NCBI GenBank assembly: GCA_964412365.1
Contig: CAYPOI010000008.1
Coordinates: 1-55,826, forward strand
DNA length: 55,826 bases
Reading direction: 5' to 3'
Source of the DNA: CAMTWZ01 sp964412365
Lineage (GTDB): Bacteria > Bacteroidota > Rhodothermia > Balneolales > HLUCCA01
A program made the position numbers and the translations under genes. This document shows positions 16,565 through 25,168 of this stretch, one piece after another. The first letter of the stretch is position 1, and the number at the start of each line of letters is the position of its first letter. The notes below the pieces were generated by a model. That model saw nothing but the letters and a program-made list of their open reading frames with translations. It had not been told where the DNA came from and did no database searches.

Positions 16565-18349
16565 TTAGTCCAACGCGCGAATACGATCCAAAATGCGGTC
16601 GTCATATTCGTTAAATAGGCGGTCTTGCAGCCATGCCTGCCGTTCATCGGTATTCAAGTAACCAGACGCATCCACCAAATCATTCCGGAATCGAGGATCG
16701 GCATCTCGAGCGTAGCGGGCAAAAATCTCGCTCCAAGAAGATGGCTCTTTTTCCGTTTCCGTCAAAATGAGGAACGCCGATTTTCGAACCTCGTATGGAA
16801 ATCTAGGATTCAGATAGTACGAAACGCGACCACGGATCAATTCCGCCTCCGGCCTCCCCTGAAACGCCGTCAAAATGGTCAGTGCGTAATCGCCATTGTG
16901 ATCTTCGTTGAGCAGACGCCGCATCAGATCATCGGCAACATCCTTCGGAAACAAATTGCGGTACGTCCGCAAGGCTTCGTTCACCATCGGGATGTCGTTG
17001 GATGTGCGGATGATGTTCAACACCGCATCCTTCACCGGCTCGCTATCCACATATCCGCCAAGAGAGCGCATGGCGATGAGTCTTACGCTACTGGGTTCCT
17101 TCAAGGCATTCAGAAGCACGGTGTGCATGCCTACTCTTCCCTGGGCTTGAGTCGCATAACTCACCAGCAAGGCCGATTTCATGGCGGGATCGGTTTCTTG
17201 TCGATAGAAATCACTCAGCGCGAGTCCGATATCGGGCATGTCCGACACCGTGCCCAAAGCGGCAGCGGCGGCCAGTCTCGCGTCGGGGTCTGTAGACGTA
17301 CGCATCTGATACAGCCAGAACCGTCCTGGCTTGGATTCGATCACACGGATTGAATCCGGCAATTCCTCGATCATCAGATTTTCCAATCGGCCATGAGTCG
17401 AAATACGGGTCACATCTCCGGTGCTCGCCACGGTCAACGGTGCTGGTATCCGCGTTCCATTGATGTATTGCACCATTGGAAGGGTGATGTTGCCTCGTGC
17501 ACGACCCGATAAACGTGTCACCTTGATCACCAATCCGGACTCCCCATCCACGCTCACATCCATCCCCAACTGAAGAATGTCCGGACGCTCCTCAACGGGT
17601 ATTTCTGGCGTGTTCAAAAACTCATAGTCTAAACCTGTTCCGCTGCTTGTCACGGTTTCCCAACGATGGTCGGGCAAGACGATGACGCGACGTGTCGTAT
17701 CGGTAAGCATGTCTTCAGATAAGGTCGACGGTTCGATGCCTTTGGCGGCAATCAGATGCGGTGTGACGGTCACAAACGGGCCCGAGGCGAACATCAGCGA
17801 TGTGATCGGAACCGGTACCGTGCTTCTCCAGTGCGACATGGTCGACCCGACGATCGGTTCGCCGATACTGATGGATGAATGACCGGTTGGAGCGATGATC
17901 TGAATTTCAGTGGTCAACAAAATGGTGGAATCCGGAATGACCGGAACCCATGATGCCAACGCACCCGGCCGCAAGGACGTCCAGACATGGTCTTGCGGCC
18001 ACCAATGCACGCCGTAATTCGGTGAAGCGATATACAGGACATCCAACTTATGTCGGGTCCCAGTGGTCAACGGACCCGTTAATGGAATCATCAGCGTATC
18101 ATTGTGAACGCTGAATTCAAGTTCGGCTTCATTCAATCTCACAGAGCGCACATCGGTGCGACGCGCGTGCAACCAAAGCGATTCCACCCCGGCTTGTTGA
18201 GCGCTGATTCGATAGGAAACCTCGCCCTGAATGGTGGAATCAGGTGTATCCAGATTCAAGGTCAGTTGAATCGAATGAAATTTGACCGGCAGTTCCTGTG
18301 CCAGCAAAGCAACAGGAAGCATCAGTATCGACAGTAGAAGTGCTTTCAT
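16565..18349 (-). CDS. M1 aminopeptidase-like protein without catalytic domain, with HEAT-like repeats
   Basis: 594 residues with a signal peptide (MKALLLSILMLPVALLAQ). Residues 20-200 resemble the N-terminal beta-saddle of M1 metallopeptidases (LNLDTPDSTIQGEVSYRI, YIASPNYGVHWWPQD, then TVPVPITSLMFASGPF). Residues about 240-345 resemble the third, Ig-like M1 domain, and 350-594 form alpha-helical HEAT-like repeats (DARLAAAAALG, SVRLIAMRSLGGY, EVRKSAFLIL). The thermolysin-like catalytic domain that should lie between the first two is absent. There is no GxMEN motif, no HExxH and no downstream zinc Glu. The protein cannot be a metallopeptidase and is probably a binding or scaffold protein. The start overlaps the HisN-like gene by 4 nt. 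Confidence 0.7.
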   Translation of the reverse strand: MKALLLSILMLPVALLAQELPVKFHSIQLTLNLDTPDSTIQGEVSYRISAQQAGVESLWLHARRTDVRSVRLNEAELEFSVHNDTLMIPLTGPLTTGTRHKLDVLYIASPNYGVHWWPQDHVWTSLRPGALASWVPVIPDSTILLTTEIQIIAPTGHSSISIGEPIVGSTMSHWRSTVPVPITSLMFASGPFVTVTPHLIAAKGIEPSTLSEDMLTDTTRRVIVLPDHRWETVTSSGTGLDYEFLNTPEIPVEERPDILQLGMDVSVDGESGLVIKVTRLSGRARGNITLPMVQYINGTRIPAPLTVASTGDVTRISTHGRLENLMIEELPDSIRVIESKPGRFWLYQMRTSTDPDARLAAAAALGTVSDMPDIGLALSDFYRQETDPAMKSALLVSYATQAQGRVGMHTVLLNALKEPSSVRLIAMRSLGGYVDSEPVKDAVLNIIRTSNDIPMVNEALRTYRNLFPKDVADDLMRRLLNEDHNGDYALTILTAFQGRPEAELIRGRVSYYLNPRFPYEVRKSAFLILTETEKEPSSWSEIFARYARDADPRFRNDLVDASGYLNTDERQAWLQDRLFNEYDDRILDRIRALD

Positions 18350-19122
18350 TTAAAACGGTTGCGTAAATCATCTCGAAGTCCCGGCACACACGAAATCGCG
18401 TTACCGGAACGGATGTCGGCTTTGCCCGTCACATCCATATACACGCCACCGGCTTCGGTGACGCATGGATATAACGCCGCGGCATCCCAGATATTGAGAA
18501 TCGGGTCGAACATGATGTCGGCACGGCCTGTGGCCACCATCATGTGCCCGTAGGCGTCGCCCCAGGTGCGATGGATGCGCACATCGCGGATGAGATCGGC
18601 AACGACGTGCTCATGTCCGTGCTTGACGATGTTACCTTGGTCGGTGGTGATGAACGTCGCTTCGGCAATGGTGGATGTGTTTCGAACCGACACGCGCACG
18701 CCGTTCAATCTCGTTCCCATGCCGATCGCGGCGTCGCATAGTTCGTCCATTGCGGGCGCGTGGATGATGCCTACGGTGGGTTGTCCGTCCACCAGCACGC
18801 CGATGAGTGTGGTGTAGAGCGGAATTCCGTGGATGAACGACACGGTGCCGTCGATGGGGTCCAGAATCCATTGCACCCGCGCATCCGGGTTCACGATGCC
18901 GTGCTCCTCGCCAATGATTCCATGGTCTGGAAAGCGGTTCAGGATCGCTTCACGCAAGATCCATTCGGCTTCGCGATCGGCGATAGTGACGGGCGAGTTG
19001 TCCGATTTTCGAATCACCTCGAGACCTTTCCGGAAATGAGTGAGGGTATGAGCGCCGGCCAATTTGGCGAAGTCGATGGCGGAAGAAAGCAGGTTTTCTG
19101 TAGATGGAATCATGTGGGTCAA
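18346..19122 (-). CDS. hisN: Inositol monophosphatase-family phosphatase, HisN-like
   Basis: 258 residues. Metal-binding motifs of the family are intact: GEEHG (Glu72, Glu73), DPIDGT (Asp88, Asp91) and a third Asp in NIWDAAAL. The start ITKSDNSPVTIADREAE-like region and DPIDGTVSFIHGIPLYTTLIG resemble the histidinol-phosphatase (HisN) branch of the family rather than CysQ or SuhB. Assignment to histidinol phosphate is inference, since no other his gene is in view. An internal ATG at 19113 is an alternative start. Only 25-34 nt separate it from the divergent tex start, so the two promoters must overlap each other or the coding ends. It is translationally coupled to the M1-like gene. Confidence 0.85.
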   Translation of the reverse strand: MTHMIPSTENLLSSAIDFAKLAGAHTLTHFRKGLEVIRKSDNSPVTIADREAEWILREAILNRFPDHGIIGEEHGIVNPDARVQWILDPIDGTVSFIHGIPLYTTLIGVLVDGQPTVGIIHAPAMDELCDAAIGMGTRLNGVRVSVRNTSTIAEATFITTDQGNIVKHGHEHVVADLIRDVRIHRTWGDAYGHMMVATGRADIMFDPILNIWDAAALYPCVTEAGGVYMDVTGKADIRSGNAISCVPGLRDDLRNRFK

Positions 19123-19147
19123 GATACGGAATCGCTATCTTTTGGGC

Positions 19148-21313
19148 ATGACCGAAGCCCAGATCGTCTCCGCCGTTGCGTCGAGCCTCTCCCTGTCTCC
19201 CAAACAAGTCCAAACCGTCTCCACCTTGCTGGATGAAGGTGCCACCATCCCCTTCCTGGCGCGGTATCGCGTGGAAATGACCGGTGGATTGGACGAAGAA
19301 CAATTACGTGCCGTGCGCGACGCCCTGGATTTCAGGCGGATGATGGAAGAACGACGCGCCACCATCCTCAAAACGATCCTCGAGCAAGGCAAACTCACTC
19401 CTGAGTTGGAAGCGGCCGTGAAAGGCGCCACCACCCTCACCCAACTCGAAGATCTGTACCTCCCCTACAAACCGAAACGCAAGACACGGGCATCCGTGGC
19501 TAAAGAAAAAGGCTTGGAGCCGCTCGCACAGATCATGTGGGACCAAAAACTGCATGATGGCGAACCTGAAGACGTGGCTCTGCCTTTTGTGAACAAAGAA
19601 TTGGGGATTTCGACTGTCGCTGAGGCCATCCAAGGTGCGAAGGACATCTGTGCTGAGTGGATCAGCGAACATCCAGCTGCTCGTGAGGCCTTACGCAAGC
19701 ACTTCCGGGATCAAGGCGCACTCACATCCAAAAAAAATTCCAAGGCCGCCGAAGGTCGAACCGTGTACGAAGCCTACTATGAATTCAATGCCAAGGTGAA
19801 AACCATCAAACCGTATCAGATCTTGGCTCTGAACCGTGGCGAACGCGATGAGATCCTGTCCGTCGATCTGAATGTCTTTGAAGAACGTTGTTTCGACATC
19901 CTCGACGAATTGATTGTGACCGACGACCGCGCCGTGTTCACAAACGAGCTGGTCGATGCCTATGAGGATTCCTTCAAACGACTGCTGTTCCCATCCCTTG
20001 AACGTGAATTGCGCAACGAACTCACCGACATCGCCGATCTGAGCGCCATTTCCACCTTCGCCGAAAATGTGAAGAACCTGCTGATGCAGCCGCCCTTGTC
20101 GAATAAAGTGGTGATGGGAATTGATCCTGGTTTCAGGACCGGATGCAAAGTGGCCGTGGTGGATGCCACCGGCAAATACCTGGATGGTGATACCATTTTC
20201 CCGACCGAACCTTACAAGAAATTGGCTGAATCAGCCGCGATTGTGGGTCGACTCATCATTAAGCATAGTGTCTCCCTCATTGCGATCGGCAATGGTACGG
20301 GAAGCCGTGAAACCGAGGAATTCATTGCGGATCTCATCCAAAACGCGTTTCCTGAGCTTCAATATTTGATTGTGAGTGAAGCGGGAGCCTCGGTGTATTC
20401 GGCATCCCCCATCGCGAAGCAAGAATTTCCGGATCTCGAAGCCGCTCAACGGGGAAATATTTCGATCGCGAGACGCATCCAGGATCCGATGGCGGAGTTG
20501 GTGAAAATCGATCCGAAATCCATCGGAGTGGGATTGTATCAGCATGATGTGAGTCAGGTTCAGCTATCGAAGAAATTGGATGATGTGGTTGGAAGCTGCG
20601 TGAACACCGTGGGTGTGAATCTGAACACGGCCAGCGCTCCGCTGCTTAGTTATGTGTCGGGATTGAGCAAGAGCATCGCCGAGCATATCGTGACGTTCCG
20701 GAACCAGAACGGCCCCTTCAAAAAGCGCGATACGCTGTTGAAGGTATCGGGCGTGGGTGAGTTCAAATATCAGCAAGCGGCTGGGTTTTTACGGATACCG
20801 GATGGGGACAATCCGTTGGACAACACCGCCATCCACCCGGAAAGCTATGAAGCGGCGAAAGCCTTGTGTGCCCAGTTCGATATCGATATCAAAGAGCTGA
20901 ACCGCATCCAGAACACGTTGACGGGCAAGCTTCAGACCATCAACAAGTCCAAGACGGCGGAGCAACTGGGGATCGGGGTGCCGACCTTGGACCTCATCAT
21001 CGAAAACTTGTTGAAGCCGGGTCGTGATCCGCGTGAGTCGCTGCCAAAACCGCTTTTGAGAAAAGACATCACGCGATTGGAAGATCTGACGACGGGTCAT
21101 GTGATGGAAGGAACCGTGCGAAATGTGGTCGATTTCGGGGCGTTTGTGGATATCGGACTCAAACAAGACGGCATGCTGCACATCTCGGCGATGTCCAGAG
21201 ACGGGCGTCGGGTGGAGAATCCGCATGATGTGGTGGCCGTGGGCGATATCCTTCGCGTGGAAGTGGTTAGCATCGATCCGGATCGGGGACGAATCGGTCT
21301 GAAATTTGTGTAA
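19148..21313 (+). CDS. tex: Tex-family RNA-binding transcription accessory protein
   Basis: 721 residues from the ATG at 19148 (MTEAQIVSAVASSLSLS). A longer in-frame extension would overlap hisN. The domain order is the full Tex set: helical N-terminal region with DEGATIPFLARYRVEMTGGL, a YqgF/RNase H-like domain (MGIDPGFRTGCKVAVVD), helix-hairpin-helix repeats (SGLSKSIAEHIVTFR and LLKVSGVGEFKYQQAAGF), and a C-terminal S1 domain (GTVRNVVDFGAFVDIGLKQDGMLH, about 640-715). Tex is a cytoplasmic nucleic-acid-binding factor affecting transcription and stress tolerance in several bacteria. The length is slightly below the usual 770 but all domains are present. Confidence 0.95.
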   Translation: MTEAQIVSAVASSLSLSPKQVQTVSTLLDEGATIPFLARYRVEMTGGLDEEQLRAVRDALDFRRMMEERRATILKTILEQGKLTPELEAAVKGATTLTQLEDLYLPYKPKRKTRASVAKEKGLEPLAQIMWDQKLHDGEPEDVALPFVNKELGISTVAEAIQGAKDICAEWISEHPAAREALRKHFRDQGALTSKKNSKAAEGRTVYEAYYEFNAKVKTIKPYQILALNRGERDEILSVDLNVFEERCFDILDELIVTDDRAVFTNELVDAYEDSFKRLLFPSLERELRNELTDIADLSAISTFAENVKNLLMQPPLSNKVVMGIDPGFRTGCKVAVVDATGKYLDGDTIFPTEPYKKLAESAAIVGRLIIKHSVSLIAIGNGTGSRETEEFIADLIQNAFPELQYLIVSEAGASVYSASPIAKQEFPDLEAAQRGNISIARRIQDPMAELVKIDPKSIGVGLYQHDVSQVQLSKKLDDVVGSCVNTVGVNLNTASAPLLSYVSGLSKSIAEHIVTFRNQNGPFKKRDTLLKVSGVGEFKYQQAAGFLRIPDGDNPLDNTAIHPESYEAAKALCAQFDIDIKELNRIQNTLTGKLQTINKSKTAEQLGIGVPTLDLIIENLLKPGRDPRESLPKPLLRKDITRLEDLTTGHVMEGTVRNVVDFGAFVDIGLKQDGMLHISAMSRDGRRVENPHDVVAVGDILRVEVVSIDPDRGRIGLKFV

Positions 21314-21369
21314 CTCCGGAACATCCCTACTTTCAGACGATTCTACATCACCAACTAGCTGGAGATGCT

Positions 21370-22701
21370 TTGGTCAAACGGTTCGACACGTATCTGATTA
21401 TTGTTTTTATTGTTCTTGCCTTGTTCATGATAGTCGTGACAGCGTTCAGCATGAGATCGATGTCGGCCATCCGGGCCTATGTGGCCGGGGAAGGACAATG
21501 GACGAAAGCGCAGAAATCCTCCATCTTTCATCTGAATCACTATTTGATTCATGGAGATCCATCTTTCTATCAATCCTTTCACGAGGATTTGAAGGTAAAC
21601 AAAGGCGATGAAGCGGCCCGCATCACGCTATCATCGGAAAATCCGGTAAAGGAAATCGCGCAGCAAGGATTTCTGCAGGGAATGAACCACCCGAAGGATG
21701 TCGATGATATGATCTGGTTGTTCGTTTGGTTCCAAGATGTGTCGTATATGCGGGATGCCATCCAGATTTGGTCCGCGGCGGATCTTAAAATCAAAGAATT
21801 GGAGCGAGTAGCCCGGAATATTGACGTTTCGGTTCAAGCCGGTGAGGTCACTCCCACAGTGATTCATGCTTACATGGATTCGTTGCATCACTTGGATCAC
21901 GATCTCACCAAATTGGAAACGGATTTTTCCAACTCCATCACCAAAGCGGCCCATTGGATCCGTTCGGTCATGTTCTGGTCCATCTCCTTTTTTGGAATCG
22001 GGTTTCTCGTGATCGGGTATCGCATCGTACGGACGAATGTGAAACACATGAAAGCCTATAATCTAGAACTTGAAAGAGCGCTCAAAGAGAACAAGTTGTT
22101 GCTAGCCGAGGTGCATCACCGGGTGAAGAACAATCTGGCCATCATCACCAGTCTGCTGATGCTGCAATCCGATCAGGCCGATGGGGAGATCGCCGACGTG
22201 CTGGTGAAGAGTCAGAACCGCATCAAATCCATCGCTGATGTACATGAATTATTGTACAAAACGAGGGATTTCGGTGAAATCAAACTGCAGGACTATATCG
22301 GTGGGGTGGTCGAGCGGATTGCATCGTTTCAAGATCCGTCGATATCCGTGACCTATCGTGTGGATTGCGGAGATACCACTATCCGAATGAAGGAAGCGGT
22401 TCCGATGGGGATTTTGATGAACGAGTTGGTCACCAATTCATACAAGCATGCGTTCAGCGGTCGGTCGGCCGGAGCCATTCACATCCGAATTCGTGAAAAC
22501 GAAGACCGATTGATCTGTGAGTATTCGGATGATGGACATGGCATACCGGAGCACGTGAGCCTCGAGGAGAGCGTATCGGGCTCCATCGGAATGCAGTTGA
22601 TACTAGCGGTATTGTCGCAATTGGAAGCGCAGTATGCGATACCAGAAACCGAGGGTGGATTCAAGATTCGATTCAGTATTCCGAATCCGACTCATATGTA
22701 A
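21370..22701 (+). CDS. Membrane sensor histidine kinase, HisKA_2 type
   Basis: 443 residues. The start is a TTG at 21370 with GGAG at 21361-21364 five nt before it. The next ATG would remove part of the first helix. Topology is helix (about 6-27), extracytoplasmic sensor of about 170 residues rich in helices, helix (about 198-220), then a coiled-coil stretch and the phosphoacceptor box EVHHRVKNNL (His249/His250). The ATPase domain shows N-box NELVTNSYKHAF, a G1 motif DDGHGIP and SIGMQLI. The HHRVKNN box marks the HisKA_2/LytTR-like orphan family rather than classic HisKA. No response regulator is adjacent, so the partner and signal are unknown. Confidence 0.93.
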   Translation: MVKRFDTYLIIVFIVLALFMIVVTAFSMRSMSAIRAYVAGEGQWTKAQKSSIFHLNHYLIHGDPSFYQSFHEDLKVNKGDEAARITLSSENPVKEIAQQGFLQGMNHPKDVDDMIWLFVWFQDVSYMRDAIQIWSAADLKIKELERVARNIDVSVQAGEVTPTVIHAYMDSLHHLDHDLTKLETDFSNSITKAAHWIRSVMFWSISFFGIGFLVIGYRIVRTNVKHMKAYNLELERALKENKLLLAEVHHRVKNNLAIITSLLMLQSDQADGEIADVLVKSQNRIKSIADVHELLYKTRDFGEIKLQDYIGGVVERIASFQDPSISVTYRVDCGDTTIRMKEAVPMGILMNELVTNSYKHAFSGRSAGAIHIRIRENEDRLICEYSDDGHGIPEHVSLEESVSGSIGMQLILAVLSQLEAQYAIPETEGGFKIRFSIPNPTHM

Positions 22702-22707
22702 CAAAAA

Positions 22708-22735
22708 AGCCCCGATTTCTTTCGAAACCGGGGCT
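22708..22735 (-). terminator. Rho-independent terminator of glnN, possibly bidirectional
   Basis: An 11-bp paired stem with one A.C mismatch (AGCCCCG/CGGGGCT outer arm, TTTC/GAAA inner arm) closes a 4-nt loop. Read on the minus strand it is followed at once by six T, which makes it a strong terminator for glnN. On the plus strand it lies 6 nt after the histidine kinase stop with a weaker T-rich tail. Confidence 0.85.
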
Positions 22736-22745
22736 CATCTTCTCT

Positions 22746-22780
22746 TACGGTCTACGGTCTACGACCCACGACCTACGTCT
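22746..22780. repeat. Degenerate heptanucleotide array between glnN stop and its terminator
   Basis: Five consecutive 7-nt units: tacggtc twice, then tacgacc, cacgacc and tacgtct. The last base is the first base of the glnN stop codon. The unit length of seven is shared by other arrays in this window although the unit sequence differs. Confidence 0.8.
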
Positions 22781-23484
22781 TATTTCACGAACAACATATC
22801 GCGATAGGTCGGCAGCGGCCAGTAGTCGTCTGCCACGACTTTCTCGAGCTGATCGGCCACACTGCGCACCGCATTCATCGCCGGAATCACATTCTTGGCC
22901 ACGTGTGTCGCTTTGGAATGGATGTCGTCTCCACCCAGTTCGGCATTCTCTTTACCCAGTTTGTCGGTGGTGTCAACCAAGTCGTTCAGCAAACCATTCA
23001 CAGCTTTGAGCGTGGTGGCGGCGCCTTTCGCGTCGATTCCAACAGCCTTGCTGCGCTCCACAACCGCGATCAACTCGTTCAGGTAGCGGACTACCGATGG
23101 GATGATCATGGTGCGGACTAGATTCTCAGTGGTCTCCCCTTCGATGTTGATGGTCTTGAAATACTGCTCGTATTGGATTTCGGAGCGGGACTCGACCTCG
23201 GCATGACTCAACACTCTGAACCGCTCGAACAGACTCAAGTTCTTTTTCGAACTCAGGTGAGGAATCGCATCGATGGTGGTTTTCAGGTTCAACAAACCAC
23301 GTTTGGCGGCTTCTTTCTGCCAATCGTCGCTGTATCCGTCGCCATTGAAGACGATCTTATAGGTCTCTTTCAGAGTGCTTTGGAGCACGATTCCAACGGC
23401 CAATTCCAGGCTGGTCCCTTTGGAAAGCTCTGCTTGAAGCGCGGCCGTCATCTTATCGATGGCATCGGCGGCGATGATGTTCAA
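22780..23484 (-). CDS. glnN: Glutamine synthetase III, C-terminal part after the TAG
   Basis: The frame after the TAG continues to 22780. The first ATG-like start gives 234 residues (NIIAADAIDKMTAAL...), although the open frame reaches back to the TAG at 23539. It contains the GSIII-specific helical C-terminal region (LNLKTTIDAIPHLSSKKNLSLFERFRVLSHAEVESR and AAKRGLLNLKT) and ends YWPLPTYRDMLFVK, as in full-length GSIII. There is no ribosome-binding site or intergenic spacing that suggests an independent gene. Treat it as the second piece of glnN. Confidence 0.75.
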   Translation of the reverse strand: MNIIAADAIDKMTAALQAELSKGTSLELAVGIVLQSTLKETYKIVFNGDGYSDDWQKEAAKRGLLNLKTTIDAIPHLSSKKNLSLFERFRVLSHAEVESRSEIQYEQYFKTINIEGETTENLVRTMIIPSVVRYLNELIAVVERSKAVGIDAKGAATTLKAVNGLLNDLVDTTDKLGKENAELGGDDIHSKATHVAKNVIPAMNAVRSVADQLEKVVADDYWPLPTYRDMLFVK

Positions 23485-23538
23485 AACAGTGATCGGGAAG
23501 CTGACCGACTGACTTCCACCTACTGCGCGGAATTCAAA

Positions 23539-24954
23539 CTAGTTTCCCGTGAACGCGAATGGCGAGGTCCGGTTACGGTCGCCAGCATGCTTCGGTAATT
23601 CTGGAAGCACTTGGGAACCGAGTCCGAGGAAACCACCTTTTTTGGATGATTTGGCCGATCCCGCGATGAGTTGCTCGAACACATCCGCCAATTGGTCGCC
23701 GGTGAAGATCGAAATGATGGCCGGAGGCGCTTCGTTCGCACCCAAGCGGTGATCATTGCCTGCATGTGCGATGGCCACTCTGAGCAGATCCTGGTGATCG
23801 TGCACGGCTTTGATCACAGCCGTCGCAAAGAACAGGAAGCGAAGATTCGAATGCGGATCTTCACCCGGTTCCAGAAGATTCGTGCCGGTGCTGGTGCTCA
23901 TCGACCAGTTCGTGTGTTTTCCGCTTCCGTTCACGCCTGCGAACGGTTTCTCGTGCATCAATGCCACCATGCCGTATTTGCGGGCGATGGATTTGAGCAC
24001 GGTCATGGTCAATTGCTGATGATCGGCAGCCACGTTGGCGGCCTCGAAAATCGGTGCGATCTCGAACTGACCTGGAGCCACTTCATTATGACGGGTCTTG
24101 ACCGGAACACCCAAGCGATACAATTCGCGCTCGGCATCCATCATGAACGCCAACACGCGCTCAGGGATGGACCCGAAGTAGTGGTCTTCCAACTCTTGCC
24201 CTTTCGGAGGCTTGGCGCCAAACAAGGTGCGGTTGGTTTGGATCAGATCCGGACGCGAATAATAAAACTCCTGATCGATCAGGAAATATTCCTGTTCACA
24301 TCCAACGGTCGAGTACACACGCTTGACTTCGGTATCGCCCAACAACTCCAGTGCTTTCACTGCGGCGGTGTTCAAGGCGTCGTTTGAGCGTAGAATCGGG
24401 GTTTTCGCATCCAAAGCCTCGCCTTTCCAAGACGCATACGCCGTAGGAATGCAAAGCGTGGAGCCATTCGGATTTTCAATGATGAAGGCGGGTGATGTCG
24501 GATCCCATGCGGTATAGCCACGCGCTTCGAAAGTGGCACGCAATCCGCCACTCGGGAAACTCGAGGCATCCGGCTCGCCTTGAATCAGTTCTTTACCAGA
24601 AAACTCGGCTACTGCTCCACCGCCTTGGTTCGGCGTGATGAACGAATCGTGCTTTTCAGCGGTCTGACCGGTCAGTGGTTGGAACCAGTGGGTATAGTGA
24701 GTCGCGCCTTTTTCAATCGCCCAATCTTTCATCACCACGGCCACCACATCGGCCACATCGCCATTGAGCGGCTCATGATCGGTGATGGTCTTTTTCAGCT
24801 CTTTCCAAATGCCTTTGGGCAAACGGGATTTGAGCGTCTCCAGGGTGAGGGTGTTCTCACCGAAGATTTCGGTGATGTTCAATGGCGCTGCTGGACCTGG
24901 CTCGACGCCACGGACAGCTTTGATCGGATTGAATCGGCGGTAATTCTTACTCAT
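23539..24954 (-). CDS. glnN: Glutamine synthetase III, N-terminal 471 residues before the TAG
   Basis: This is the part that would be made if the TAG at 23541-23539 is real. It starts at MSKNYRRFNPIKAV and carries the GSIII N-domain (ITEIFGENTLTLETLKSRLPK) and most of the catalytic domain: THYTHWFQPLTG, EPDASSFPSGGLRATFEARGYTAWD-type region, CEQEYFLID (metal Glu), EVAPGQFEIAPIFE and HEKPFAGVNGSGKH. It ends directly after SPFAFTGN. Without FEFRAVGGS it is not expected to be active. Just upstream lie a heptanucleotide array and an AT-rich promoter region shared with menA. Confidence 0.8.
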   Translation of the reverse strand: MSKNYRRFNPIKAVRGVEPGPAAPLNITEIFGENTLTLETLKSRLPKGIWKELKKTITDHEPLNGDVADVVAVVMKDWAIEKGATHYTHWFQPLTGQTAEKHDSFITPNQGGGAVAEFSGKELIQGEPDASSFPSGGLRATFEARGYTAWDPTSPAFIIENPNGSTLCIPTAYASWKGEALDAKTPILRSNDALNTAAVKALELLGDTEVKRVYSTVGCEQEYFLIDQEFYYSRPDLIQTNRTLFGAKPPKGQELEDHYFGSIPERVLAFMMDAERELYRLGVPVKTRHNEVAPGQFEIAPIFEAANVAADHQQLTMTVLKSIARKYGMVALMHEKPFAGVNGSGKHTNWSMSTSTGTNLLEPGEDPHSNLRFLFFATAVIKAVHDHQDLLRVAIAHAGNDHRLGANEAPPAIISIFTGDQLADVFEQLIAGSAKSSKKGGFLGLGSQVLPELPKHAGDRNRTSPFAFTGN

Positions 24955-24959
24955 TAGAA

Positions 24960-24987
24960 AATGTTGAATGTTGAAGGTTGAATGCTA
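24960..24987. repeat. Degenerate heptanucleotide array immediately upstream of glnN
   Basis: Units aatgttg, aatgttg, aaggttg and a decayed aatgcta lie in the glnN 5' leader, ending 5 nt before its ATG. There is no Shine-Dalgarno sequence between them. With the array at 22746-22780, glnN is bracketed by heptad arrays of different unit sequence. Confidence 0.75.
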
Positions 24988-25080
24988 TATCAAGCCTGTA
25001 TGAAATCGAACTTAAAATAGAAGGTATTTTTTAATATTTCACTTACTTCTTAATACTTTTTATCCACATCATTTAAACAT

Positions 25081-25108
25081 TTACCCATTTTAACCATATT
25101 ACCCATTT
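25081..25108. promoter_or_regulatory. Direct repeat in the glnN/menA divergent promoter region
   Basis: The AT-rich stretch 24988-25168 separates divergent glnN and menA and must hold both promoters. Within it ttacccattt occurs twice, at 25081-25090 and 25099-25108, 18 nt apart, each followed by a ccatatt copy. Spacing near two helical turns would suit a protein-binding site. I see no certain promoter hexamers. Confidence 0.3.
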
Positions 25109-25168
25109 CCATATTCTATGGAACCGCTTTTCTGAGCAATGGGCGCATTCCCTTTCGTACCTTTGGTG

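Larger units (their letters stand above)
22780..24954 (-). pseudogene. glnN: Type III glutamine synthetase interrupted by one in-frame TAG
   Basis: Read through, the frame encodes 724 codons, the full GSIII length. The only break is TAG at 23541-23539 (codon 472). On both sides the frame is identical: FAFTGN precedes it, and FEFRAVGGSQSVSFP follows. GSIII proteins normally have Lys (AAG) at that site in GNKFEFR, so one A-to-T change explains everything. GSIII makes glutamine from glutamate, ammonia and ATP as a dodecamer and is typical of Bacteroidota. Truncation at 471 removes the conserved Arg of FRAVGGS and the C-terminal domain. The cause could be sequencing error, a strain-level nonsense mutation or suppression. 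The first two are likelier. TAG ends at least two other genes here, so it is a normal stop. Confidence 0.85.

Noticed and set aside
16361..16618. Plus-strand 85-codon frame over the small gene at 16292-16555
   Set aside because: The minus-strand frame has better spacing and a start adjacent to its operon partner. The plus frame would overlap the end of the M1-like gene.
23539..23541. Pyrrolysine or recoded TAG in glnN
   Set aside because: GSIII needs Lys here, TAG ends coaBC and the amidase gene normally, and no suppressor tRNA or pyl gene is visible.
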